Positions 54,743 to 63,677 of a stretch of DNA of 64,000 bases are shown here, piece after piece. Every line of letters starts with the position of its first letter. Position 1 is the stretch's first letter. The position numbers were made by a program, and so were the translations under genes. This DNA is from Streptomyces sp. HUAS MG91 (GTDB lineage Bacteria > Actinomycetota > Actinomycetes > Streptomycetales > Streptomycetaceae). The notes below the pieces were generated by a model. That model made no database searches and was not told the origin of the DNA. It saw only the letters and a program-made list of their open reading frames with translations. Location of the stretch: NCBI RefSeq assembly GCF_040529335.1, contig NZ_CP159534.1:8387343-8451342 (forward strand). Direction: 5' to 3'.

Positions 54743-55591
54743 ATGACCGGCGTGACTGAAATGCCGAGCAACGCTGTCCCAGCCCCTGCTGTACTTGACG
54801 CCTTTGGTGCGAAGGGTTCTGTTGTCCCGCTGGCTGGTGGGCAGGGGCGAAGCGTTCTCGTCGGTGGGTTTGTATTCAAGCCCGCCGAGGGCACTGACGA
54901 CGAGGTCGAGTGGGCAGCTTCCCTGTTCGAGGAGCTGGCGTCAGACAGCGGCTTCCGTGTTCCACTGCCATTGCGGGCCGCCGACGGGCGAAGCGTCGTC
55001 GACGGCTGGACCGCCAACGAGTTCCTGACCGGTCAACCAGGACCAGAGGAGCACTGGACCGGCGTACTCAGTGCCGACCGCGCCTTCCACAACGCTCTGC
55101 GGCATGTGCCCCGGCCCGGATTCCTTGATCGGCATGTGCACCCGTGGGCTGTGGGCGACCGAGTCGCGTGGGGCGAGCAGGACATCGACGTGATCGACGA
55201 CCTCGCCGCGCCGTACTCGACCCTGCTGGAGCTGAGGCGCCCGCTTACGCAGGACACAGCTCAGCTCATCCATGGCGATCTCACGGGCAACGTCCTGTTC
55301 GCTCCGGATCAAGTGCCCGCCGTGATCGACTTTTCCCCGTACTGGCGGCCGCCGGTGTTCGCCGAGGCGATCGTCGTTGCAGACGGGCTGTTGTGGTACG
55401 ATCTTCCGTCTGACCTGCTGGCGGCTGGCAGCGATCATCCTGACTGGCCGCAGATGTTGATCCGTGCACTGATCTTCAGGCTCGTCGCGCACAGCGAGAG
55501 CGCAGGTCCACTGGGAGAGACTCACCCGGGTGAGCCGGACCGCTATGCAAGGACAGCCGAGATTGTGGTGAGCCAGCTAGCACTGCTCTAG
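54743..55591 (+). CDS. TIGR02569-type APH-fold protein
   Basis: 282 aa. VLDAFGAKGSVVPLAGGQGR (glycine-rich loop), VFKPAEG (Lys), TANEFLTGQPGPEEHW, catalytic LIHGDLTGNVLFAPD (HGDxxxxN) and VIDFSPYWRPPVFAEAIVVA (metal Asp). This matches the actinobacterial TIGR02569 family of kinase-like proteins of unknown substrate. ATG at 54743; intact in an otherwise decayed neighbourhood. Confidence 0.82.
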   Translation: MTGVTEMPSNAVPAPAVLDAFGAKGSVVPLAGGQGRSVLVGGFVFKPAEGTDDEVEWAASLFEELASDSGFRVPLPLRAADGRSVVDGWTANEFLTGQPGPEEHWTGVLSADRAFHNALRHVPRPGFLDRHVHPWAVGDRVAWGEQDIDVIDDLAAPYSTLLELRRPLTQDTAQLIHGDLTGNVLFAPDQVPAVIDFSPYWRPPVFAEAIVVADGLLWYDLPSDLLAAGSDHPDWPQMLIRALIFRLVAHSESAGPLGETHPGEPDRYARTAEIVVSQLALL

Positions 55592-55609
55592 GACGCGCCT
55601 GAACAGCGG

Positions 55610-55740
55610 TCACGGTCGGAGCCAGAGTCTGATCGAGGCGAGGATGACAGTGCCGTCAAAGATGTAGGCGCGCTTGCCGAATCTCGCAGCCGCAGACCGG
55701 GAATTCTTGAGAGCATTGATCGTTCACTCAACTTCGTTTT
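55610..55740 (-). pseudogene. IS5-type transposase C-terminal remnant with opal stop
   Basis: Reads NEVE-stop-TINALKNSRSAAARFG, then KRAYIFDGTVILASIRLWLR and TGA. In active relatives the stop is Arg (VERTIN; CGA to TGA). Only the last 40 codons are present. Confidence 0.65.
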
Positions 55741-55878
55741 GCGGGGCTGGCAAGCGTCCTCGGCCCCGTGGAGGTTGGACGCCGATGTCCGCTGGGACGA
55801 CGGCTCATTGGACTGTCAGCGTCCCGCGTCTTGTGCGGAGGCGGACGGGGCTGCGCCCAGGGAACGGAGGGTCCGCCG

Positions 55879-56172
55879 GTGGGTGAGCGCAGCGCGATCG
55901 AGCGGACCGAAGCGACATGGAACCCGACGACCGGTTCTGACCGCATCTCCAGCGGTTGTGACAACGGCTATGCGCTGACACTGGCGAAGCGTCTGAAGGC
56001 GATGGGCCCGCCCAAGTATCAGATGGACGGCGACCCGCGCACGTCGGGGCCGGGGCCCGGGCTCCACGTGCATCCCGATGCGCTCGCGATCCCGTACGGC
56101 TGGAAGAGTCCGCGCACCGTATTTGTGAACTCGATGAGCGACCTGTTCCATACCCGGGTGCCGCTCGACTAG
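55879..56172 (+). pseudogene. DUF5131 (phage Gp37/68-like) protein remnant
   Basis: GTG with GGAGGG upstream; GERSAIERTEATWNPTTGSD then RISSGCDNGYALTLAKRLKA and FVNSMSDLFHTRVPLD. The family has a CX6CX2C cluster (GCxxxSPGCDNCYA); here the first and third Cys are Ser and Gly. A TAG at 56170-56172 then interrupts the frame just before VRRVFDV, which would continue the family. Inactive. Confidence 0.65.
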
Positions 56173-56273
56173 GTGCGCCGCGTCTTCGACGTCGCCGATA
56201 CGCCGCAGCCCACCAGGCGCTGTGCTCTTGTTGTTCTCCGAGATCGCGGAGAAGGAGTCCCTGAATGACGCGA

Positions 56274-56560
56274 GGAGATCGCCCATCTGCTGGATGCCGG
56301 TCAGGAGATTTCGATCGAGATCCTGATGGCGGGCGACCCGCTCTTTCCTACCAGGCGCGGTACCGATACCGGACCATGGGACGCCTCTGAGATCGATCCA
56401 GCTGCCGATCAGGTCAGCCGCGTCGATCTTGGCGGGCTGCTGATTCCTGCGAGCAGTACGGATGAAATCCGTCTGGAGCGATCCGCAGGCCCGATCGTCG
56501 CCGCCACCGTGATGCGTGGACGAACCGCGCTGCAACTACAGGCGTATCGCAGCCAGGGAC
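56274..56560 (+). pseudogene. DUF3710 protein remnant
   Basis: TGPWDASEIDPAADQVSRVD, LGGLLIP, then IVAATVMRGRTALQLQAYRS are the start of actinobacterial DUF3710 proteins. The frame runs at about 56560 into a transposase remnant on the other strand. No proper start. Confidence 0.55.
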
Positions 56561-56785
56561 CGCAGCAGAGCAAGCTGTCGCATCGTCAAGTTCGTTCGCC
56601 AGTATGCCGTTACCAACAGGACGCGGTCTTCCAGCGGCAGGCTCCAGGGCCGGCCGCGCTGCTGATCCGAGGCTTGCTCGCGTCGCACAGAGGCAACCAG
56701 CTTGCCGAAGCAGCGCAAGGTCAGTCCGGTGAACGGCTCTATCCAAGACGGCACCGACGCCGTGATCACACCAGCCACCACATGA
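56536..56785 (-). pseudogene. IS transposase N-terminal remnant
   Basis: VVAGVITASVPSWIEPFTGL, TLRCFGKLVASVRREQASDQ and RPWSLPLEDRVLLVTAYWRT, NLTMRQLALL: the N-terminal region of a Streptomyces IS5-family transposase, truncated by the DUF3710 remnant. Confidence 0.65.
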
Positions 56786-56855
56786 TCGTTCCACTCGGTC
56801 AGAAGCAGCCACCGCCTCCGTGCCGTCTCGGCCTGAGCAGGTCCAAAATGCCGCC

Positions 56856-57341
56856 ATGACTGACGAAGAACACACCAACCCCCCCGTCGCGCGCACCTTC
56901 TTGTCATGTGCCACTGAGGTGGCGCGGCTGATGGATCTCGGGGATGCGGCCGATGTGCCGGAAGCCCGCCGCGCACGGCACCTGGCTCATGCGGCGCGCA
57001 AGTCACTGCTCGAACGCGCCCACCTGCCTGAGGAGTTCTTCGCCCCGTTGCTGACCGCAGCCGTCTACGACCCAGACCCCAGCTTCTGCCGCTGGTTCGT
57101 CGAACCCGCGGTCTACGCCTTCGGGCGCCGCCGAGTCATGACCGCACTGCTCGACTACCTACGGACCGGCACGGACGCGGAACAAGCAGGCGCCAAGCGG
57201 GCCTGGTACTGCGCCCATGTACCGCTCCACGCAGACCGGTCCCCTGCCTACGCAGCCGGCAGAAGCCGCGATCCCGCCCTGGACGAGTCCCGCGATGTCA
57301 TGGACGAGTGGCAACAAGCCCTTCGGGGATCAGCCACGTGA
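56856..57341 (+). CDS. Conserved hypothetical helical protein
   Basis: 161 aa. All-helical: PEARRARHLAHAARKSLLER, VYDPDPSFCRWFVEPAVYAF, GRRRVMTALLDYLRTGTDAE, AGAKRAWYCAHVPL. It resembles HEAT-like small proteins I recall in streptomycetes, with no functional label. ATG at 56856. Followed by a good hairpin terminator, so probably still expressed. Confidence 0.6.
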   Translation: MTDEEHTNPPVARTFLSCATEVARLMDLGDAADVPEARRARHLAHAARKSLLERAHLPEEFFAPLLTAAVYDPDPSFCRWFVEPAVYAFGRRRVMTALLDYLRTGTDAEQAGAKRAWYCAHVPLHADRSPAYAAGRSRDPALDESRDVMDEWQQALRGSAT

Positions 57342-57342
57342 G

Positions 57343-57366
57343 ACAGTCCCTTCGCTCTGGGACTGT
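57343..57366 (+). terminator. Hairpin terminator
   Basis: ACAGTCCC / GGGACTGT with an 8-nt loop, immediately after the 57341 stop. Confidence 0.6.
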
Positions 57367-57398
57367 TGCTCACCCCGCCCACTTACGGGACAGCCCTT

Positions 57399-57480
57399 TA
57401 GCAGACGGGGCGGCATCTACGTCACCAGCAACACCCAGAGCGACAGTGCGGGTGAGCTGTTGAAGTTCCCGGCGCTCTGA
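57399..57480 (+). pseudogene. Possible C-terminal end of the split ScyD/ScyE-like gene
   Basis: Startless frame GGIYVTSNTQSDSAGELLKF ending in TGA, similar to the last blade of secreted beta-propeller proteins. It begins right after TTACGGGACAGCCCTTTA, an IS-end-like motif. Linkage to the N-terminal part at 49 kb is an inference. Confidence 0.35.
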
Positions 57481-57532
57481 AGCGAGCTGTTCGGCCGCGG
57501 CGCAGGCATGCCCGCCGGCGTACGGGGGTGGT

Positions 57533-57559
57533 TGTCACACTCGTGCGTGCGGCGGTGTC
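57533..57559 (+). promoter_or_regulatory. ECF41-type promoter
   Basis: TGTCACA (57533-57539), 16-bp spacer, TGTC (57556-57559). The ECF41 consensus is TGTCACA-N16-CGTC, so only one base differs. It is upstream of the carboxymuconolactone decarboxylase gene, as in described ECF41 loci. Confidence 0.65.
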
Positions 57560-57603
57560 TTCATGACAACCAGGCCGCAAGGCCTTTCGAGAAGGAGAAC
57601 ACC

Positions 57604-58176
57604 ATGGCCCCGCGTATCCCCAAGGCCGAGCTGCCCGCCGAGATGGCCGAGGCGCTGGCCCGACAGCTCGGTTCCGTGCCGGAGCCGGTCGAGGTCGTCT
57701 TCAACCAGCCGGCCGTCGCCACGTCGAATCTGGAGTTCTCGGCGAAGGTGGCCGCGTGGGACCAGGTCGACGAGAGCCTGAAGACGTTCTCGCACATGGC
57801 GGTGGCGGCGCAGGTCGGCTGCAGCTGGTGCCTGGACATCAACTATTTTGCCGCGCTGAACCAGAACCTCGATCTGGACAAGGCCAGCCAGGTGCCCAAC
57901 TGGCGCGATTCGGAGGTGTTCACTCCGCTGGAGCGCGAGGTGATGGAGTACTCCGAGGCGATGACCAACACCCCGCCGACCGTCACCGACGAGCTGTCGG
58001 CGAGTCTGCTCAAGCAGCTCGGTGCGGCGGGTCTGGTCGAGCTGACGGTGTTCATCGGTTTCGCGAACCTGTCGACCCGGGTGAACACCGCGCACGGCAT
58101 CACCTCGCAGGGCTATTCCGAGGCGTGCCAGGTCCCGTTGGCCGTGAAGCGCCCTCAGGTGTCGGACGCCGGCTGA
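57604..58176 (+). CDS. Carboxymuconolactone decarboxylase/AhpD-like protein (ECF41 partner)
   Basis: 190 aa. The CMD core VAAQVGCSWCLDINYFAALN carries a CxxC peroxidase-like pair and downstream His in VNTAHGITSQG. ATG at 57604 with GAAGGAG upstream. The sigma gene starts 4 bp after its stop, so they form one operon. CMD proteins are among the COE partners of ECF41 sigma factors. Likely a redox or peroxide-related enzyme. Confidence 0.88.
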   Translation: MAPRIPKAELPAEMAEALARQLGSVPEPVEVVFNQPAVATSNLEFSAKVAAWDQVDESLKTFSHMAVAAQVGCSWCLDINYFAALNQNLDLDKASQVPNWRDSEVFTPLEREVMEYSEAMTNTPPTVTDELSASLLKQLGAAGLVELTVFIGFANLSTRVNTAHGITSQGYSEACQVPLAVKRPQVSDAG

Positions 58177-58180
58177 CAAC

Positions 58181-59071
58181 ATGATCGGTGTGACTCATGA
58201 CGCCATGACCGATGATCCGTTCGTCGCCCACCGGGCGCTGCTGTTCACCGTGGCCTACGAGATGCTCGGCTCCGCGGCCGACGCCGAGGACGTGCTGCAG
58301 GAGACCTGGCTGCGCTGGGCCGACGTCGACCGCAGTCTGGTGCGCGAGCCGCGGGCGTATCTGGTGCGGGCCGTCACCCGCCAGTCCCTCAACCGGCTGC
58401 GGAGCCTGTCGCGCAGCCGTGAGGACTATGTGGGGCAGTGGCTCCCGGAGCCGCTGCTGACCAGCCCCGATGTGGCGGAGGACGTCGAGCTCGCGGAGAG
58501 CGTGTCGATCGCGATGCTGACGGTGCTCGAGACACTCGCTCCCACCGAGCGGGCCGTGTTCGTGCTGCGTGAGGTCTTCGACCTGCCGTATGCGGAGATC
58601 GCCGAGGCTGTCGGGAAGTCGGCGGCCGCGGTGCGGCAGATCGCGAAACGCTCGCGTGAGCACGTGGCGGCCCGCCGGCCCCGGGTGCGGGTGAGCCGCT
58701 CGGAGCAGGAGGCGGTGGTGGAGCGGTTTTTGGCCGCGCTGCGCACCGGCAGGCTGCAGGACCTGCTGGAGGTCATGGCACCCGACGTCGTGATGATCAC
58801 CGATGGGGGCGGGGTGGTGGCCGCCGCGCTCGTGCCGATCCACGGCGCGGCCGCCGTGGCACCGGTGCTCGCCCGGGTGCGGCAGGTGGGCGACGAGCAC
58901 GGGACGCGGGCGGTGTGGCTCAACGGCACGCCGGCGGGCCGTATCGAGTTCGACGGCGCGCCGACCGCGATCAGTGTCGAGGTGGCCGGCGGGCGTGTGG
59001 CGCGGATCTATGTGGTGCGCAACCCGGGCAAGCTGACCCGGCTGGGCGAGCCCGCCCGGCTTGCCCGGTGA
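58181..59071 (+). CDS. sigJ: ECF41-family RNA polymerase sigma factor (SigJ-type)
   Basis: 296 aa. Sigma region 2: LLFTVAYEMLGSAADAEDVL, QETWLRWADVD. Region 4: LAPTERAVFVLREVFDLPYA, EIAEAVGKSAAAVRQIAKRS. The C-terminal SnoaL-like extension (about 180-296) carries the ECF41 DGGG motif (MITDGGGVVAAAL) and a terminal NPGKL in place of NPDK. The extension replaces an anti-sigma factor. ATG 58181; an ATG 8 codons later is possible. Coupled to the CMD gene. Confidence 0.88.
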   Translation: MIGVTHDAMTDDPFVAHRALLFTVAYEMLGSAADAEDVLQETWLRWADVDRSLVREPRAYLVRAVTRQSLNRLRSLSRSREDYVGQWLPEPLLTSPDVAEDVELAESVSIAMLTVLETLAPTERAVFVLREVFDLPYAEIAEAVGKSAAAVRQIAKRSREHVAARRPRVRVSRSEQEAVVERFLAALRTGRLQDLLEVMAPDVVMITDGGGVVAAALVPIHGAAAVAPVLARVRQVGDEHGTRAVWLNGTPAGRIEFDGAPTAISVEVAGGRVARIYVVRNPGKLTRLGEPARLAR

Positions 59072-59171
59072 GCAGGGCTGTCGGGCGGGTGTCCTGAGCG
59101 GTCCGGGCGGTGCACACCGCCCGGACCGCCCGTCTTCCACCGGCAGTGCGCACCCGGGGGCGGGGTGGGGG

Positions 59172-59834
59172 TCAGGTGAGTCCGGCGAGCCGCAGCAGCA
59201 GCGGTCTCACCTCGGTCGCGGCGAGGGTCCCGCTGACCTGACCTGACCTGACCTCGCCGGGGCGTGAGCACAGCAGCACCGGGCCGTCCTCGGGACACTC
59301 GGGCAGCCTGCCGTGGCTGCCGCGCACCGGGGCCGGGTCCAGCGGGACGACCGCCATCCGGTAGCGCATGCCCAGCTTCTTGCGGGCCACCGCGCCCGCC
59401 GCCCGCACCTTGACGTAGGGGTCGTGGGGGTCGAGGAACAGTTCGGCGGGGTCGTAGCCGGGCGTGCGATGGATGTCCACGAGCCGGGCGAAGTCCGGGG
59501 CGCGGGCGTCATCGAGCCAGTAGTCGTAGGTGAACCAGGAGTCCGGCTCGGCGAGCGCCACCAGCTCACCGGAGCGCGGGTGGTCCAGAGCGTGTTCCTT
59601 CTTGCCCGCCTCGCCCAGCAGCCGGGCGACGCCTGCGACGCCGTCGAGCGCCCGACGCACCCCGGCGATGTCCTCGGGCCGCCGTACGTAGGCGTGGGCG
59701 AACTGGTGGTCGGCGACCGCGAACGCGCGCTAGGCCGTCGGGTCGAGGTATTCCATGCCGTCCCGGGTGTGGACCCCGAGGCAGCCGGCGCGGCGCAGGA
59801 CCCGGTTGAGCCAGGCGGCCGGCCAGTTCGTCAA
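59172..59834 (-). pseudogene. Nucleotide pyrophosphatase/phosphodiesterase-family protein, C-terminal part with amber stop
   Basis: Reading from about 59834: NWPAAWLNRVLRRAGCLGVH, then DPTA-stop, RAFAVADHQFAH, and GELVALAEPDSWFTYDYWLD, DIHRTPGYDPAELFLDPHDP, MAVVPLDPAPVRGSHGRLPE to TGA at 59172. This is the C-terminal half of actinobacterial alkaline-phosphatase-superfamily NPPs. The TAG at 59730-59732 replaces Ser/Cys, and the N-terminal half is gone at the junction with the transposition module. Confidence 0.75.
59234..59253. repeat. Pentanucleotide tandem repeat (TGACC)x4
   Basis: Four perfect copies inside the coding frame of the phosphodiesterase pseudogene. Gain or loss of one unit shifts the frame. 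Confidence 0.8.
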
Positions 59835-60344
59835 GCGCCCGGTGCACCGCGCGCTGGTGGCCGACCGCGCGCTACTTGAGGCCTTTCAGGCCCGGGCGTG
59901 CTGGTCACCGATGACGTACAGCGCATCGCCGCGCCGGAACTGGACTACCTGCGCCTCCTCGCGGATGCGCCCACGACGCAGGCCTCTCTCGTGCTGTGCG
60001 GTGCGGGCGCCGAGCGCACCCTTGCGCGTGCTTCCGCGCTGGCCTCCCGGGTTTTGACCTGGCAGCAGGTGCCCCGCCTGGACACCGGCCAGGTACCCGC
60101 GGTGTTGCGCCTGTTCCACCCACTGTGGGACGCGGCGACGGACACCGATCTGCTGCACACCAACACCACCCACGCCAGGGGGAACTTCCGTACCTGGGCG
60201 AAGACCACCTCCCACGCGTATGCGGCCCTGGCCCGTGCCCCCGGGGCAGTGGCGGACCGTGCCTTGCAGGCGCGCTTGTTCCCGCCTTGGTCCCGTCAGC
60301 CTCTGACCGATTCCACCCCGCGGGCCGAAGGACACCCCTCATGA
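59834..60344 (+). pseudogene. TniB-like AAA+ ATPase, 5'-truncated and frameshifted
   Basis: LVADRALLEAFQARA in one frame, then after a 1-nt loss near 59896 VLVTDDVQRIAAPELDYLRL (Walker B region), PRLDTGQVPAVLRLFHPLWD and HARGNFRTWAKTTSHAYAAL. The same blocks occur in the intact TniB at 62086 (HGNFRNWARLTTLTHTALK). Walker A is missing. The 3' end overlaps the TniA gene by ATGA. Confidence 0.65.
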
Positions 60345-62089
60345 CCGCGACCACTCCGGACGACGACGCCCCGACGCTGGCGCCACCCCGATCCGAGCCC
60401 GTGCTGGATCCCGTGACGTTGACGGCACTGCGGGCGCCGCCGCTGCGCCGTCTGCTCGCCCTGCGCACCGCACGCCGGCTCACCCGCGCCCACGTCCACA
60501 CCACCGCCCAGTGCCTGAACGTATCCGAGCGCACCGTGTGGCGCTGGCTCGCCGACGCCACCACCACACCCGAGACAGCCGCCCGCCCGGGAGCCCGCCG
60601 TGTCGAACGGTTCGAGATCACCCCCGAGATCCGGGTGCTGCTCGCGTACTGGCACGGCAACGCCTCCGCGGTCCACCGCGAACTGGTCGCCCGCGCCCGG
60701 GCCGCCGCTACCGAGCCGCTCGAAGAGAACGACACCCCGACATCGAGCATCGAATCCGGCTCGCGTCCTGTCATACCCGTTCCAGGCGGCGCCCCGCCCG
60801 CAGCAGTGCCGCTACTCCAGACCGTGCCGTCACTGCCGACGTTCCTGCGCGCGGTGCGCCGCGACCTGACGGCGGGGGAGCGGGCCGGCTACCGCCACGG
60901 CCCCGAAGCAGCGCGCGCCCACGATGTGTTCGCCAAACGCCCCCCGCACCTGGCGCAACGACGTCTGGGAGGCCGATCACGTCCAGGCCCCGCTCCGCGT
61001 CGACACGGACGGCGACCTCGTCCCCCCCCCATACGTCACGTGGTTCATCGACTGCGCGACCAAAGCCATCACCGGCCTCGCCGTCACCCCAGGCACGCCA
61101 CCCCGTGCCTCGGTCCTGGCCGCACTGCGCTCCGCCGTCCTGCGCAACCACCCCTACGGCCCCGTCGGGGCCTGCCCGAGCAGGTGCACTTCGACCGCGG
61201 CCGCGACTTCCTCTCCCGCACCGTCACCACCGCGCTGACCGCCTTGGACACGGACATCACCGTCCTGCCGCCCTACAGCCCCCACCTGAAAGGCAGCATC
61301 GAGAACCTCAACCACTGCGTCACCCGCATGCTGTTCGCCGCCCTGCCCGGCCACACCCCCAAGAAGCCGCAGCGCCGCCCCGACCGCCGCCCCCAGACGG
61401 CCCCACCCCTGTCCTTCGAGGCGTTCACCGGGCACCTGCTCGCCTGGGCCCACTGGTGGAACACCGAACACCAGCCGGCCGAACTGCACGGCACCACCCC
61501 GCTCGAAGCCTGGCAGGCCGACCCGACCCCGCTCCACGACGTACCCCCGGCGGACATATGGTCGTTCACGCTCGAGGACGACGGCCGCACCCGCACCATC
61601 ACCAGCCACGGCGTCCGCTTCCGCAGCCGCGACTACATCGCCGACTGGATGACCGGACAAACCGGCCTCAAAGTCACGGTGCGCTTCATGCCCCACCACA
61701 CCCACGAGATCGAACTCTGCACACCCCACGGCCACCACCTCGACACCGCCCACCTCGCCGACCAGGCCAGCGACGAGCAGCTCGCCACGCTGCGCCGCAC
61801 CCGCACCCAGCGCGCCCGGCACCTGCGCGACGAGGCGAAAGCCGCCGAGCAACTGCGCCACACCCGCTTCGCTCCCGCCACCGAACCGGTCCCACCGCGC
61901 CGTCTGGACGCCACGACCGCCGCGGCAGCCGCCCGTGAACTCGACCAGCACCAGCACCAGTACACCGATCTGGCCGACCTGGCGCTGCCCGACCTCATCC
62001 CACCCGCCGCGCCACCAGCCGACTGGGCCATCCCCGACGCCCTCAAGGCCCGCACCCGACCATCAGACCCAACCGAGGACTCCCCATGA
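60341..62089 (+). pseudogene. TniA-like (Mu/Tn7-type rve) transposase with two compensating frameshifts
   Basis: About 583 codons. N-terminal HTH (THTTAQCLNVSERTVWRWLA). The DDE catalytic core is split between frames: EADHVQAPLRVDTDGDLV (first Asp) is in a second frame from about 60940 to 61170, then the original frame resumes with EQVHFDRGRDFLSR (second Asp) and LKGSIENLNHCVTR (Glu). A C-run one base too long and a G-run one base too short explain both shifts. The C-terminal Mu-like beta-barrel follows (FRSRDYIADWMTGQTGLKVT). Either truly broken or base-call errors. Confidence 0.7.
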
Positions 62090-62856
62090 CCGGCGGCCAC
62101 CTGCCACCCGCACCTACCGACCACTACACCCCCCTGCCCGACGCCCGCCTCGTCAGTACCCAAGCGCTACTCACCGCCCGGGAAAACCTCACCGACACCA
62201 TCGAGGCCCGCGCGATGATGTGCGTCCACGGCGGCGCCGGCTTCGGCAAGACCATGGCCGTCACCAGCTGCCTGCGCGCCCTCGAACCCACCGAGGACAT
62301 CCGCCGCATCACCTTCCACGCCCGCGCCACCACCCGCGCCGTGCGCCACGAACTCCACACCGCACTCGACTTACCAGGCCCGCCCCCGCGCTATGCCAGC
62401 GAGTTCGACCACCTCCTCAAAACCGCACTCGCCACCCACCCGCGCACCCTCGTCCTGGACGAAGCCCAGTGGCTCCAAAGCGACCAGCTGGAATACGTCC
62501 GCTACCTCTGGGACGACCCCTACACCCAGCTCGCCGCCATCTTCGTCGGCGGCGAAGGCTGCCACCAGGCACTGACCCGAGAACCGATGCTCTCCTCCCG
62601 GATCTTCATCTGGCAGCGCTTCACCCGCCTCACCCCCAACGAGATCCTCCAGACGATCCCGCTCTACCACCCCATCTGGGCCGACGCCGACCCCGACCAC
62701 ATCACCTACGCCGACAGCCGCGCCGCGCACGGCAACTTCCGCAACTGGGCCCGCCTAACCACCCTCACCCACACCGCCCTCAAACGCACCGGCCGCACCC
62801 GCGTCGACCAAGAAGTCCTTCGCTGGGTCTTCAGCAAGCTCACCTCACCGCACTGA
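62086..62856 (+). CDS. TniB-like AAA+ ATPase of the transposition module
   Basis: 256 aa. Walker A VHGGAGFGKTMAVTSCLRAL, Walker B TLVLDEAQWLQSDQLEYV, sensor I region IFVGGEGCHQAL, and the typical C-terminal AAA lid. ATGA overlap with TniA. It would select target sites and activate the TniA transposase. A TTA codon (62371-62373, Leu 96) makes it potentially bldA dependent. Confidence 0.8.
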   Translation: MTGGHLPPAPTDHYTPLPDARLVSTQALLTARENLTDTIEARAMMCVHGGAGFGKTMAVTSCLRALEPTEDIRRITFHARATTRAVRHELHTALDLPGPPPRYASEFDHLLKTALATHPRTLVLDEAQWLQSDQLEYVRYLWDDPYTQLAAIFVGGEGCHQALTREPMLSSRIFIWQRFTRLTPNEILQTIPLYHPIWADADPDHITYADSRAAHGNFRNWARLTTLTHTALKRTGRTRVDQEVLRWVFSKLTSPH

Positions 62857-62894
62857 CCGCCGCCGCCCAACCACGCGCGAGCATCGCCCAGCCC

Positions 62895-63677
62895 TCAGTC
62901 GTCATAGACATCGGCGTCGCCTTCCCAACACGCGAAGACGCCGGCAGGGCTGTGCCCACGGTGCAACCCCACATGGTTCTCGCGAAGTTCGCAGATCCGC
63001 CCAAGACCTCCGTGCCTGGCCCCGCAACGCTGCTCATCACTCGCCGCGACGTCCTCCTCGTACTCCACGTCACTGCCACTGCCCGCCATCCCGGGTGCCG
63101 CGGACGACCTACCGGGGACGCGCCAGTGCGCAGGAACTTGGGCGAGCATCCGCTGCCGCTCCCGCTCATCCAGACTCCGCCGGCGATGACTGTCTCGTCC
63201 GTACCCCAGGGCAAGCAGCGCACGATCGCCCGCCGGCATCGTCTCCGATCCGTCCGCGCCCCCGGGCACAGAGTCCGACGCCGTCGTGTTCGCGGTAACC
63301 GAAGGCCCTGCATACGCACGCCGCTGTGGCGGCAACCCGCTCTTGCCCAACTCGCTACGCACCCAACTCGCCTCTGTACAAGCAGAGTTGTCCTCAAAGC
63401 TGAGCAGCCAATGCCCGCCGTCCGCCGTACAGGCCGCGATCGCGTCGAGGAGCCCTTGCGCGACAACCACAGGCAGCACGGAATCGGAGTAACGCCGCCG
63501 CTCCTCGTCGGTCAATCCCTCAGCCCGGTATGGAATACGGCCACGGACTTTCAAAGGCTCCCGCTCTCCAGTCACCCTGACTTGGAGATAGCGGGGTTCG
63601 CTGTCGTCCATTCCCTTGATAGTTTTGGCAGCGAAGGTCCTGCTGCCGATTCGAACCCACACATCCTTCTTCGACAT
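62895..63677 (-). CDS. Hypothetical protein with a C-terminal Cys/His zinc-like motif
   Basis: 260 aa. KKDVWVRIGSRTFAAKTIKG and LPVVVAQGLLDAIAACTADG lead to a disordered middle; the C-terminal CGARHGGLGRICELRENHVG and LHRGHSPAGVFACW form a Cys/His cluster that recurs in actinobacterial mini-proteins. ATG at 63675-63677. Opposite to and just beyond TniB, so possibly transposon cargo. Function unknown. Confidence 0.55.
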   Translation of the reverse strand: MSKKDVWVRIGSRTFAAKTIKGMDDSEPRYLQVRVTGEREPLKVRGRIPYRAEGLTDEERRRYSDSVLPVVVAQGLLDAIAACTADGGHWLLSFEDNSACTEASWVRSELGKSGLPPQRRAYAGPSVTANTTASDSVPGGADGSETMPAGDRALLALGYGRDSHRRRSLDERERQRMLAQVPAHWRVPGRSSAAPGMAGSGSDVEYEEDVAASDEQRCGARHGGLGRICELRENHVGLHRGHSPAGVFACWEGDADVYDD

